The notes: generated by a model not told the origin, from the sequence alone. A DNA stretch of 64,000 nt from Microplitis mediator (GCF_029852145.1 NC_079975.1:24743364-24807363), one strand, 5' to 3'. Counted from the first letter of the stretch, positions 44,952-57,253 are shown. Translations and numbers: made by a program.

Positions 44952-46355
44952 AGCCTATTATTTATTTTTTTTTATCAAGAATATTGAGCGTTAAATTATT
45001 CACTGTGATAGAAAAAAAAAAAATCCTTATAAACTGAATGTACACTGATGGCACAAGAGTACAAGTGACACACGTAACTGACGAATGTCCAGGTAAATGA
45101 TGTTACTGACGACAAAAACTTTCAACCACTGTTCAAGTGGGACATATCTTGTAGTAATTACATACAGACAGTTTAGGTCTACATAAAAAATTTCTCCCTC
45201 TTTTTCAGATCTTTACTGATAAGATAACTTATATACATTTATTTATCAGATATGAATTCAAAACTAGAAGGAAATTTATAATTTTAACATTATTTATTCG
45301 AAAATTTTTTATTTTATCACACGTTTTTAACAGTAAATTTTTTATTTATTATTTTATTCATCCTTGCAGTCGCCGGCGCGAATCGATAAATAAAATTTTA
45401 TCATATTATGTAAAAGTCCAGTTTTAAAATTGATCTACTTTGTATGACAGCGAATAAAAATTTTAAAAAATAAATAAATAAATTACGAAAAAAGTTATAA
45501 ATTCAAGTGAATAATAGTATTGTACTTATATATAAATATCTTGCGATCTCATGATCTAGATATCTTGGAAATTTTATTACAGTATTTAACGAGATAACGA
45601 TAATACGTATATGTAAAAGTGAAGGATATTTATTTTTTAGTTTAATAAAAATTATTTAGAAATAATAAATGGTATAGTTATTGTGTGGTTGAATAATTTT
45701 TTTTTAAATTAAAAAAAAAATTTTATCGGCATTAGTTCTATTCCGCGACACTAGATGGCGAAATCTTTCTGCAGTAGGTTTGTAATTTCGAAGGCTTAAA
45801 TTCCAGACGGAGACTCACATAACTGTCCTTGTCTATGGGAGCATAGTATTCAATGATCGTCTGGTGAGAGTGCTGATGCTGAAACCCATATTTTAAATAT
45901 GCCCGCATCCATGAGTTTTATTTGAAACTCATGTGTTGCAATTTTTGGGGGGCCTCTTTACTCCATAAGGGGCCTTGTTTAATAATCAATGAATGGAAAA
46001 TTTTTCGTTACTTAAATAGTAATTGAAAATTTATGAGAAACCCAAAAGTTAACATACCAATCGTTCATTATTATAAATATTTCATTTTTTTATCAATATT
46101 TTCATATTAGATTTTTTTTTTTATTATCAATTAATTTTAATTTAATTTTTTTTTTCTTGTAGTTAATTTTATTTAAAAATTTAAAAAATTTCCCGCTTTT
46201 TTTCTTAGACTTTGCTTTTGTTTTAAATCCTAATGTCACACTAGTACACGGCAGCCGAAGTTTTTAATGGAAAATACGTGTATTTTATACCGCTAATGAT
46301 TTCGTGATTTTTTGGGTAAGTAAATATTGATGCAAAAATTTGAAACTTAGCACAT
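44952..46355. other. intergenic, upstream of Vha100
   Basis: AT-rich with homopolymer runs. 45740-45880 is less AT-rich (CACTAGATGGCG). No gene recognised. Confidence 0.4.
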
Positions 46356-46631
46356 GGGGTAGACCGGGGCGCTACGGCCCCCCTAAAAAATTTTGTAAAA
46401 ATTTTTTTCTACATTTTCGGTCAAATCATGATACCTCTAATGTTTTAAAAATATTTTAAGCTGATCTGGGGCAAAATGGACCACAAAAAAAAATTTGCTA
46501 CAGAAAAATTTTTTTTTCTAAACTAAAATGAATTTGAAAAATTTATTGATGAAAGCTCTTTTAGGTCAACAGATTATAGTGTGGTTAAAATCAAAAAATA
46601 AAAATTTCAATAAAACTGGTTATATCAGCTA

Positions 46632-47068
46632 CCCTGTTAAAAATAATTTGAAAATTAAAATACAAAAGGAATTAAATTTTCATAACTAGATATTTGAATT
46701 GTATTTTAAATGAAAAAAGCTTTAAATTTAATATACGTAATTAAATAATCAAGCTGGTATTCAAAATTAAGAAAAAAATATGAATTTTAATAAACGTACT
46801 TAAAATTTTTACTTGATTTTTAAATTTTAAAACAAGTATTGAAAATTCTAAAACATATATTGAATTTCAAAAATTCTATTTGAAATTTCATAATACTTAT
46901 TTGAAAATTCAAAAAAACGTATTTGAAAATCCAAAGTGTTAATTTGAAAATTCAAAAACGTGTATTTTAAATTCTACATGAAATTAGTAATGAAATTTCA
47001 AGCACAAATGTATGTGTTTATTGCGTTATATACAATCTTTGAAAATTCAAACAATTTTTTTTACAGTG
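46632..47068. mobile_element. CACTGTTAAAAATAATTTG element, copy 1 (nested)
   Basis: Ends CCCTGTTAAAAATAATTTG and CAATTTTTTTTACAGTG. The interior is TTGAAAATTCAAA words. Nearly the same as 53946-54380 over its whole length. Confidence 0.8.
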
Positions 47069-47172
47069 CCCTGGTGGAAATTTTTCGGACTTTTTTCTGA
47101 AAAACTCTGAAAAGTCTTTAGAACTTTAGAACTGAGTTTTTCAGAGAAAATTCCGAAAAATTTTCACTAGGG
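47069..47172. repeat. 104 bp palindromic mini-element
   Basis: CCCTGGTGGAAATTTTTCGGA at the left pairs with TCCGAAAAATTTTCACTAGGG at the right (each read in two parts), and GAAAAACTC pairs with GAGTTTTTC inside. It abuts the previous element exactly. Confidence 0.65.
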
Positions 47173-47362
47173 TGTACATAAATTTTTTTTCTAATAAATT
47201 TGAAGTCCATGGAATTATAAAGGTACGAAAATAGCATATTTGTGGTTTGCAAAATTTCGACTGATTCTTCCGAAATCGATGGAAAATAAACGAATTTGAT
47301 GGTTAAAAGCCACAAAAATAAAAAGCCGGCTTAAGGGGGCCGTCCGTGCCCCAGGCTCCCCT

Positions 47363-48563
47363 AAATTATCCATGTGCGTGATCACCGCTGATCATTACGA
47401 AGCTTAGTCAATTGTATTTTGCTTTATTATGAAGTATGACTGAGGATAGTAAGTCCTGAAACTAGATTTATGTAATAAATACTTTCCCTTCTGTTTGAAA
47501 GCATAGACCTACTAGACCTTATTCATCTTTTAATGGAAATCTATAAAATATTCAAATTTCATATTTTTAAAGACGTGTCAAAATTAAAATTATTTCGTCC
47601 CATCGTTTATATTATCAATAACAAGTGCATTTTCTAGGGATCTTAATATTTTAAAAATTATATTTAAATACTTATAACTTTTAAAGGTGTTGAAAACAGT
47701 TGAGTAAATAATAAAATAAAATAAAGTGTCAATAGTTTGGTCTTTTAACACTTTACGTAACTCAAACAATTACTGAATAATCGAATTCAATTAGATCGAA
47801 AATGTTAATAGGATAAACCCAATAATCAACTTTCTTTAAGAAAATTTCTTAGACTCAGCACGCAGTATTTTATTGCAGACTTATGTACTTTTTGTTATGA
47901 TTACTCGTAAATTAATCGCAGATCAGTTAATTATAGCTGATTTATTTTAAAGCGGTCTGTTAATTTGTAAAATTGAAAAAAAAAATGAAGAAATGTTAGT
48001 AGAACTTCCAAGTATATTAAAATTTTTATTAATGATTGAAAAATGATGATTTTTAATCTGAAAATGTAAAATATTAGTATAAAAAAATATTTCATGTGTA
48101 AAAAATGATAAGAATGATAAGATAAAATATATAAAATAAAATACAGTTCGTTATAGAAATAGTATGAAAAATTAACGATAAGTTCCGTTTATTTATTTAT
48201 CACCTTAAATGCAGACTCGAATCGTTAATTTATCTGAAATATGCAATAGACTAGAGGATAATGATTGGTTCGAGACTATGTGCGCTCATTTAAAGTATTA
48301 AATAAACATTTAAAGTAATTATTAATTTCCGAACTTGATAAAATCAATATAATGTAAATTTTGTTAAAATGACTCTCTTATTCTGGGGAAAAATCGGCAT
48401 GCATGATCATGCGCTAATAGGCTAATATTATGCATGATCAGACCTGAGTATTGTGTAACGAATGTGAACCCGATAATTCTAAATGAGTTCATACAAAGCT
48501 CCGGTGAAATTTCAACCAACTTTTAGCGAAAAATAACACGAATATTCAGTGATTTATTCTTAA
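47363..48563. other. intergenic; one CTGAGGA...TGAAAC fragment
   Basis: No gene. Near 47425-47450 is CTGAGGATAGTAAGTCCTG then AAAC, similar to the ends at 7350 and 28925. Confidence 0.35.
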
Positions 48564-48951
48564 CCCTAGCAGACCTGATTTACCGTAAATTTACCGTAGA
48601 ATACCGTAAAAATCGAGTAGATTTACCGTACATTACGGTAAACCCACCGTAAATTACGGTAAAACCACCGTAAATTACGGTAAATCTACCGTAATTTACG
48701 GTAAATCGGTACTTTACGGTGGATTACCGTAAATTACGGCGGGTATATCGTAAATTTACCGTCGAATACGATAAATCTACCGTAAAAAAATCGGGTGGAT
48801 TACCGAATTACCGTAATTTACGGTGGATTACCGTATTTCCGTATTTTACAGTAAATCCACCGTAAATTACGGTAAAACCACCGTAAATTACGGTAAATCG
48901 GCATTTTACGGTGGGTTTACCGTAATTAACCGTAATTTAGGTCCGTTAGGG
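48564..48951. mobile_element. CCCTAACGGACC element with ACGGTAA palindromes, copy 2
   Basis: Starts CCCTAGCAGACCTGATTTA, ends TAGGTCCGTTAGGG: the inverse layout of 31085-31533. The interior is TTACCGTAAATTTACGGT-like. Confidence 0.75.
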
Positions 48952-49618
48952 AAAGTAAAAAATTTTAATTTTTGATTCAGTCTACTGCCAATTATGTCAC
49001 CGGAGCTTTATAAGAATTCCTTCAAAATTTATCCGGTGTTCACGAAGAAATTTTAGGGCATTGGTGTAAATTAAATCCCTGTCAATTCATTCAAAGATCG
49101 ATCGAATTCCGATAAACTATTGCCAGCAAGACACTGAATCGAAAATTTACTATCGGCTACTCTCGAAAATTATTTTTCCCAGATAAAACCTTTCTTTTTA
49201 TCTGAGAAATCCTACATTATTTTTCTTAACTGCAACTTTCTGCAATTATGTACGTTCAGCTGATATTACTTTTTTTTACTGATATCGCATTTCTTGTTTT
49301 CATTCAGAATTCATCCGAAAGTCCTATTTTGACACAAATGTGAATTCCTTAGGGATTCTGCCGACTAACCGCCGAAATTCCCGAACTTTTTTACGCGGGT
49401 TGTTTTATAGATGCGCGACTAGAGTCAGTCAGTCATATATTGACAGCATAACGGCATACATCTGTATATCAATAAACTATATCGCTCTTGCCTTTCTTTT
49501 ACTGCTGTTAATTGCGCTGTTGTTATTTCTAGTTTAAGTGTCTTTGTAGTATAAGTGATATTAATTTAAGTTACCAGTTACTACAGTATGTACTAAATAC
49601 AGTAAATATCTCTTTTAC
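48952..49618. other. intergenic; less AT-rich stretch 49330-49500
   Basis: Contains an initiator-like GTCAGTCAGTCAT at about 49426 and a 65-codon hydrophobic open frame (49340-49537) without family features. It could be a promoter or leader region; no exon was proved. Confidence 0.3.
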
Positions 49619-50017
49619 AAAGCAACCCTGATTAAACAACTGAATTCGACCGAATTAAAAATTTTAATTCTGTTAGACTCTGTCGAATTCTGCAAAACAG
49701 AATTCAACTGAATTGAAAATTTGAATTTGAATTAACCAGAATAAAACCGATTTAAAAATTTCAAATTCGTTTTAATTCAGTTTAATTCGGATTCAGAACC
49801 AGAAATTGGAGAATTATTTTCGAATTAATCAGAATTAAACCGAATAGAATTATTTAAATTCGTTTTAATTCGGACAAATTCTGGTTTTCCTGCCGAATTA
49901 GACAGAATTCATTTTTAAGTTAGGTACCGAATTAACAGAATTTATCTGAATTAAATAGAATTAAAAATTTAATTCTGTTAAATTCGATCGAATTCAGTTG
50001 TTTAATCAGGGAAAGCA
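49619..50017. mobile_element. CCCTGATTAAACAACTG element, copy 2, with 6 bp target duplication
   Basis: The element proper is about 49625-50011, with CCCTGATTAAACAACTG ends inverted. It is flanked by AAAGCA at 49619-49624 and AAAGCA at 50012-50017. Confidence 0.75.
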
Positions 50018-51590
50018 TCGGTAGTTTTATAGCGAGATTCGGATGCAAAAATCATATCTTTCAATCATGATAGTAGGAGAACCCGAACTAAAAATTTTTC
50101 CCGAAATTAGACCGTAATTCATTAGAATGTCGAATTGCTCTATTGTTACCTAGAAATTGTATCTGCACCAAGTTATTTATTAATTACGTTACAAATATTT
50201 TTTCGTGCTTCATTACATTAAAGTCGCGAGTGTTAAAAAAGCCATTATTTGATTTACGTTTTGTGATTAGTTTATTTTATAGAGATAACGTTATTACAAA
50301 CGCGATGTAGACAAGAAACGAATTCCTATTGAGATGAGTTATGAATTTATACAGCAGTGAGATGCTAATAAGAAATAAAATATTTAACTATTAACACGTA
50401 AGCTCTAAAATATGTGCAATCCTATTAATATGAGACCGTCAACTTAATCTAAATATATACAATGTCATAGTTATTGTAATAGTTTTCTCACAAACCAGTT
50501 ACAACGGGTATTATTTAATAGCTAATAACAATTATATGAATAGTCTGATATTAAATAATTTAACAAGTATATATATATACATATATGTGATAGACCCTAT
50601 ACTCCTACATTCTTGCAGACATTATTATAGTATTTGCAGTCATCAAAGTTAACAATTCATTATATCATAAATACTAAATATTTCCGGGTGTTAAAATTTA
50701 TTATATATTTATATTTTTATATAATGGGAGTATAGAATAACGAGATGTATATTTAAAAATTTATTTAAAATTATAAATTAACCAAATGAGAATGACACAT
50801 TAGTTTACGACCCACGTATCTGGTACCTCGTACAAAATGCCTAAACACCAACAACCTTGGACACCAATCAGCGGCTCGTATTGAGTGACCTTAATAACCG
50901 CGTCGACAGCTGCCGCATTTACTATTGCGAAGAAGTGTGGACAGATAGAACTGAGGACTGTTGAGTGTAGAGGTTGAGAAAGTTGTAGTTTGTTTTTTTT
51001 TTTTTTTTTTTTTCTAAATAATTATCAATTAGAAGTTGTTATTGCTGATTATTATGAATAATAATTAGCTTTGTATATTAAATATAAACGTCAAGGCAAT
51101 TTATTCTTTATTCAAAACTAGTTTTTTTTATTAAAAAACGGAAAAATATTTTTATTTTTTAATGGTAATACTAAATTCATTTTTGTAAATAATAACTTAT
51201 ATTTTAAAATAATTTATTAGCTGTGAATAAAAATATTTTTTTCAAGCATTTAGTTTGTTTTATAATCAAGATAAAGTACTTCATTGTCCGCCTCTTAACA
51301 ATATCTCTTTCATATATTTTATGCCCGAAATAATTTAAAGACAAGTAATTACTTATTTTATGACGGATAAGAACAATTTATGATAGACCGGTTGATTTTA
51401 ATTCATTATCTCTAATAGAAATATTAAAATTTTATAGTTGATTAAGGCTGAAAACTGGGTACAGGTGGACAATTGAATATTATAATGTAATTAAATGAAA
51501 TTAAATTTTTAATAGCTTTTAACTTTTTATTATTATTGCTTTCATTTTGATTATTATTGTTATTTATGTCATCTGTAGTGGTGTTGGTGT
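50018..51590. other. intergenic; less AT-rich island at 50810-50990
   Basis: The island carries CpG-bearing sequence (CCGCGTCGACAGCTGCCGC) and, on the minus strand, an initiator-like TCAGTT (50949-50954). It could be a promoter for an unseen transcript. The remainder is AT-rich without genes. Confidence 0.3.
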
Positions 51591-51624
51591 GGATTTTTGT
51601 TTTTTAAAAAATCACTTGATTCAA

Positions 51625-51705
51625 CCGAGATTCGAACCCTGATCTCCCGCGCGCGAGTCCTTTCCTAGGTCTAACAGCCCGATGTCTCCTTTGAACAAAG
51701 GTTTC
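51625..51705 (-). repeat. tRNA-like SINE head or tRNA relic
   Basis: On the minus strand GGGTTCGAATCTCGG holds a B-box-like GGTTCGAATC, preceded by TGTTAGACCTAGGAAAGG, a possible degraded A box. No full cloverleaf can be drawn. Confidence 0.35.
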
Positions 51706-51763
51706 TGAACTTGTAATACATATTTGTATATGATATCCCCACCAACTCTTAATTTTATCTATA

Positions 51764-52253
51764 GAGGAGGGAGGGGCAAAAGGGAGTACTTAAGAAAATA
51801 CCAAGTTTTCGAGGACTCAAATACGCTAAATCTTTTTTTTTTTAATGACATTCAAAGTAAATAGAAGAAATTTTCGGTTACCGTTGAAAAAAAAAATTTT
51901 TCATTTCTGCGGGCAAAGTGGGGTACCCCCTAAAAAAGGTGAAAAAAAAAATTTCTGGATTTTAAACGAATTTGATTAAGTTGAATTTTTTTGTAAGTAA
52001 TTTACATGAAGAAAAATTATATTTTACATGTTTATTGGAGACAAAAGAAAAAAACAAATTTTTAATAGTTTTTATCATAAAACAAAGGTCATTAATATTT
52101 TTCAACTGACAATTGATTTTTGAAAAATTTTACCAAAAAAAATTCAAAGTAACGCTTAATTATATTTACAGAAGTGATTTTGGAATGTTTAAAAACCATT
52201 TAAAATATAAAATTTTGGGGGTACCCCGTTTTGCCTACCCTACCCCCTTCCCC
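51764..52253. mobile_element. GC-tipped MITE-like element, subfamily 2, copy 3 (reverse orientation)
   Basis: TA-flanked; begins GAGGAGGGAGGGGCAAAAGG and ends with GGGGTACCCCGTTTTGCC then CTACCCCCTTCCCC. The body is the inverse of 6744-7263. Confidence 0.75.
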
Positions 52254-52589
52254 TACATAGTAGAATTTACTATACAGATAGTAGAAAAATATAATCGTGT
52301 TAGCAAAAAATACATTACGCATAATAATTTTAAATATCTTCTTATGTAATAATTGCCAACCAGTAAATTTTACTCAATGTTTGGTAATAATTAAAATACA
52401 GAATGTATTTACTTATATCTGTTAGTAAATTTTACTACAATACCGTAATTTTTACTATATTTTTTTCTCTGTGTAATAAACAAATGTATAGCAGTCCCAG
52501 GAAAAAATATTATTTATAATTATATAAAATTTTATATAAATGCTTAGATAAAATTAGATATGAGTTTTGGTTTGAACTAGTTTTATATA
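52254..52589. other. intergenic, nothing recognised
   Basis: TAGTAAATTTACTA-like words recur between 52255 and 52470, possibly another decayed palindromic repeat. Confidence 0.35.
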
Positions 52590-52833
52590 CACAGAAAAAA
52601 AGGATTTCTTAGCGCAAAAAATTTTTTCTTGCTCTAAGAAAATTTTTACTTGACCCAAAAAATTTTTTGTATTATAAAGTGAAAACAAAACTTTTCTTGG
52701 GGTAAGAAAAAATTTTCTTGGAACAAGAAAATAATTTTTTAGGCGAGAAAAAAATTCTTGAGCCAAGAAAAATTTTCGTCTTAAATTCATAATACAAAAT
52801 ATTTCTTGCGCCAAGAAATTCTTTTTGTCTGTG
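52590..52833. mobile_element. CACAGAAAAAAAG element, copy 3
   Basis: TA-flanked (52588-52589 and 52834-52835). Ends CACAGAAAAAAAGGATTTC and GAAATTCTTTTTGTCTGTG; interior of CTTGGAACAAGAAAA-like palindromes. Confidence 0.8.
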
Positions 52834-52835
52834 TA

Positions 52836-53945
52836 GTTATATATAATTTGAATGAAAAATCACGGGGAACTAAAACATGTTTTGCACCAAATTTATTTAC
52901 TGTTTATTTTCTAACGTTATATTTTATCAACAATTATAAGCATAGAAATAAAAATTAGATGTTTACTTCAAAAGTATAAATATTTTATAATTTGAATTTT
53001 TAAACTTAGTAAAAATTTATTAATACCGTCGTGTAAACAGCGCTATTACTCATGTCATCTATGATGACAATTATAAGCCGAAGAATCACTTCAAGTACCA
53101 AATCTTGTACTATACCAACGATTAGTTGAAAAAAGCTTCAGAAGTTTCGATTCCTACCACATACACTATATATATAAACTAAATTTCCAATTAAAGTTGT
53201 ATTGAAAAAATAAAACTATTCTACTACTGAGTTTAAACTTTCAAAATTCAAAATAATATACTCGGAGATGAGTATTTATTCAGTTTATCTATAGTCCATT
53301 GAACTCTCTCTTTTATTGTTACACACATTCCTCAGGTGTTTCCTGTTCGTTCATTCATCCTATAGACAAGCGCTGATATTTTTAAATATTTAACTGAATA
53401 AATTCCAAGCGACCAACAATAGTAGACAAAACAAACTATAATGAAAAAATAATTTATGTTGTTGAAACAATAAATATTTAAAAGGGCATTCATAAATTTT
53501 ATGTAATGTATACATATTGATTTATGCAACTAGCTCTTATCAGACTATGACGTCATTTTCCGTCTTAGTAGGTTTATTGTATGTGTATTACAGTGATTTC
53601 ATTCTTTGCTTAAGAATGTATACACTTTACTTGAGAACGTATAATTAAATAAACAGCTCATATATTATTGTTTAAACTTTATTTGGTTTAACTATAACGT
53701 TTTCGAATTATACCTAGCAGTTTCAATTACACTGTAAAGATCCCATAATACTCATAACAAAGTTTGGTAAGTTCAAAAGTGCACGACTCTTAATGCTCAT
53801 TTGCAAAAAAAAATAAAAATGTACGATAAAAGTTTCAAGGACAATTTTTTTTTTCCTTTCTATTACACTAGAAATTCAAATTTCGCGCCGAAAAATAGTC
53901 AGATTTATTTTTTCGTGCAGGCGGGACTAGTGTGATGAAAGTATA
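52836..53945. other. intergenic, nothing recognised
   Basis: AT-rich DNA without a supported gene. Confidence 0.4.
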
Positions 53946-54380
53946 CACTGTTAAAAATAATTTGAAAATTACAATACAAAAGGAATTGAATTTTCATAAC
54001 TAGATATTTGAATTGTATTTTCAAAAAAAGCTTTAAATTTAATATACGTAATTAAATAATCAAGCTGGTATTCAAAATTAAGAAAAAAAAATGAATTTTA
54101 ATAAACGTACTTAAAATTTATACTTGATTTTTAAATTTTCAAAGCAAGTATTGAAAATTCTAAAACATATATTGAATTTTGAAAATTCTATTTGAAATTT
54201 CTTAATACTTATTTGAAAATTCAAAAAAACGTATTTGAAAATCCAAAGTGTTAATTTGAAATTTCAAAAACGTGTATTTTAAATTCTATATGAAATTAGT
54301 AATAAAATTTCAAGCACAAGTGTATGTGTTTATTGCGTTATATACAATCTTTGAAAATTCAAACAATTTTTTTTACAATG
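53946..54380. mobile_element. CACTGTTAAAAATAATTTG element, copy 2
   Basis: TA-flanked. Ends CACTGTTAAAAATAATTTG and CAATTTTTTTTACAATG. The interior of TTGAAAATTCAAA words matches 46632-47068. Confidence 0.8.
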
Positions 54381-54382
54381 TA

Positions 54383-55685
54383 TGTAAAAAATATATATAG
54401 ATATAAAAAATAAGTTAAGCTCTTTTTATTAATGATAATTAAACGGGGCCGAATTTGATGGCCATTTATGACACACTTTTTCTTCGGCCCTAAAATAATC
54501 CTTTTAAAAAAAAGTGATCCAAATAATGGCTTTTTTCTCGAGTTTTTGTGTTTATGGGTTACGGACACATTTTCTACTGCTTGACGGTAAAATTTTTTTT
54601 TACATTTTGATGCTTTTTTAGTTATTTAATGCATCAAATTGGTATTTATAAGTAATAAAATTAATCCTTATTAAATTCTTTATCCGATGATGTGTAACTT
54701 CGTTAAGCTCCGTGGACTAACAAGAGTAACACAGTAAAAACAATAGCGAAAAAGAGGCAAAGTGAATTATTCGATCGTAAAGCACACTCTAATGCTTCGC
54801 ATTAAGATTCGTGCAATACTCATAAATATATGGCGATATTTGAGTTTGTTTAAGAATAATATCTGATTTTATTCTGTAAGGGTCTAGTAGAATTTCAAAT
54901 AGGAGCGGGGGGGGGGGCTAACATTTATATTCCGGAACCCCGCGTAACGGAGTGAATTCAGATCGAAATAAAATTCGGATTCACTCACGATTTTTGCAGT
55001 GTACTACTAAAGAACAAAAATATATCAGAAAAAAACGGTGTTACCAAATTCTCTAGGGATTTCGAAACTCAATTTAAATAATGACATAATGTCTGAAGCA
55101 AATTTTAACTAATATAACTTCAGAATGACATTATTTTTAAGATCAACTTTCTTCATAGATTAAATTTCACACACATGATACTGCAGAAAATTGTCTCAGA
55201 TTGATTAATAATCTTTATTGTGGCCTTCTGGAGTTAGATATTATTTCAAATCGTCTAACTTTCATTTTGTTTAATTTAAAAATATTATATAAATATAAAA
55301 TCTATTTGTGTTGATTTTTTTTATGACGATTGTACATTAGTTTAATTTTCAAAGTTTTTATATTAATTAATAAAATTTAACTCGATTGTATAAACTATTT
55401 CATTGCCACTTTATCAATAATATATCTACTTGCAAAGCGGCAAATTATTTTTCTCAGTATTATCATTTGTGATAGTAGAGGAATTACGAAATATGAAAAG
55501 CTAGTGAAAAAAAAATGATAAAAAAAAATTTTTGACAATTTATATAAAAATCTAAATACATAAATATTCAATTGAAAGGTAAAGACGAAATAATTTTTTT
55601 AATCCAGCAGAGAAACTAGCATAATATTTAAAAAAAAAATCTCTTATCTGTTTAAATAAATTACTTTTATTTGAATACAATTTCA
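54383..55685. other. intergenic with a repeat fragment at 54900-55003
   Basis: 54900-55003 has a G run, then CGGAGTGAATTC and ATTCGGATTCACTCACG ending GCAGTG before TA, related to 18777-19332. No gene seen. Confidence 0.4.
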
Positions 55686-55832
55686 CCCTGTTCAGAAAAT
55701 CTCATAGAATCCAATAGATTCTCATACATTCCTATTTAAATTTTATAAGAATGAATGAGTTCTATGAGAAGTGCAATAGTTTAGGGCCTTATACATACAG
55801 CTATAAGAACCTATCGGATTTTTTAAGCAGGG
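55686..55832. mobile_element. CCCTGTTCAGAAAATC small MITE-like element
   Basis: 147 bp. The left CCCTGTTCAGAAAATCTCAT is partly inverted by ATCGGATTTTTTAAGCAGGG. A truncated relative is at 62137-62240. Confidence 0.6.
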
Positions 55833-56754
55833 TACCTCTATTAATAAAAAAGTTTCTTAGATGCCGTAAATTTAATGTACTTAGAATTGATTATTTAATT
55901 ATTGACCTTAAGTAGCTTATAAAAAATTTAATAAAACCACAAGAAACATCAAAGTATCGTGACATCTGTATCGACTGCAACCATTTTTAAATGTTCAAAT
56001 ACAACAGAAACTTTGAGAGAAATATTTGATTAACTTTTTTGCGTGTTCAAATAATTGATCGCTAGGTCAAGGAAAATAGTCGAAAGGATTATTATTGCCA
56101 ACAGAACATTCTCTTTGCTTGCAATCCAGTTAAACTAGTAATAATTTTTCAATTTTTTTCAATTTTTATGTTCCTGAGTATTCTTATGAATTAATTTTTT
56201 TATTAATTATTTATTTTCATGCAACATTTTTTTCCTATTTAGTTAATAATCACTTTCAATATCAAATTATTAAATAGAGTTCTAAGATGATAAATCGTGA
56301 TATAAAGTAGTAGTTTATTTTATGATTAATAATCTCCGAAGGTCAATAGATATAATCTTTCATGCGGTTTTATGACAGCCGTATAAAAAACATTAGTTTC
56401 AGAAATGTTCCGAACAGGTTTATAAAAGTAAACTTCAAAATTTTAGGAAATTAAAAATTTTGAGTTGATAATTTTTTAAACTTTAAATACATCAAAATTA
56501 ATCACTTCTAAATGAGTACTTTTTAGACACGTGTTTCCTGAATTTCTTCGTTAGAAAAATACAACTTTACAACCACTTATGAACCAGATTAAAAGATTCA
56601 AAATATTTTTACATTTGAGTTTTTTTTAAATTCCCAGGGTATCAACTCAAATTTAAAAATTTATTCTTAAATTTGAAAGTTCATTATAAATTATAATGAA
56701 CCTTTTTTGTAACAAATTTTTCCCCACGGAAATTTACGAGACATCACAAGTTTA

Positions 56755-56785
<31 letters not shown>

Positions 56786-56849
56786 TGTTGTTCGTTATTT
56801 TAATATATATGAATGCTAATGCATTCATGTATTTTTTGATTGGTGTTTT
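55833..56849. other. intergenic, short (TTA)n at 56757-56784
   Basis: AT-rich; no gene seen. Confidence 0.4.
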
Positions 56850-57168
56850 AATATTTTTTTTCTAATCTTCAATGGCATACCAATCCTATTTATTGTAATA
56901 TTTGGCTAGCCTCTCTGTGCTAGCACGACAATTACTTTTTATTTTAAAAACGGTTTCACCCCGAATATACTTGCTGGGCTCATCAGTAAAGTTGATGCAA
57001 GTATATTCTACTTTAGACCGTATAATTGATGTTAAATTTTTACTTAATTCCATATATTCGGGGCGAAACCGTTTTTAAAATAAAAAGTAATTGTCGTGCT
57101 AGCACAGAGAGGCTAGCCAAATATTACAATAAATAGGATTGGTATGCCATTGAAGATTAGAAAAAAAA

Positions 57169-57172
<4 letters not shown>
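56850..57172. repeat. long near-perfect hairpin (about 120 bp arms)
   Basis: 56850-56969 and 57054-57172 are inverted copies with about one visible mismatch, separated by an 84 bp loop. The arms include TGGCTAGCCTCTCTGTGCTA and CGGTTTCACCCCGAATA. The outer ends meet ATT repeats. Probably a foldback transposon; it would form a long double-stranded RNA if transcribed. Confidence 0.85.

Positions 57173-57253
<81 letters not shown>
57169..57253. repeat. (ATT)n microsatellite
   Basis: About 85 bp of uninterrupted ATT repeats next to the hairpin. Confidence 0.95.

Larger units (their letters stand above)
46356..47362. mobile_element. GC-tipped MITE-like element, subfamily 1, copy 2, with nested inserts
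   Basis: Begins GGGGTAGACCGGGGCGCTAC and ends GTGCCCCAGGCTCCCC. The body matches 5054-5612, with GGGGCAAAATGGACC. At the point reading ATATCAGCTAAATAAA in copy 1 it carries an insertion from 46632 to about 47172. Confidence 0.75.

Noticed and set aside
49340..49537. Hydrophobic 65-codon frame that might be a small membrane protein
   Set aside because: The leucine-rich tail comes from T-rich low-complexity DNA; no conserved features, and the context suggests leader or promoter DNA.
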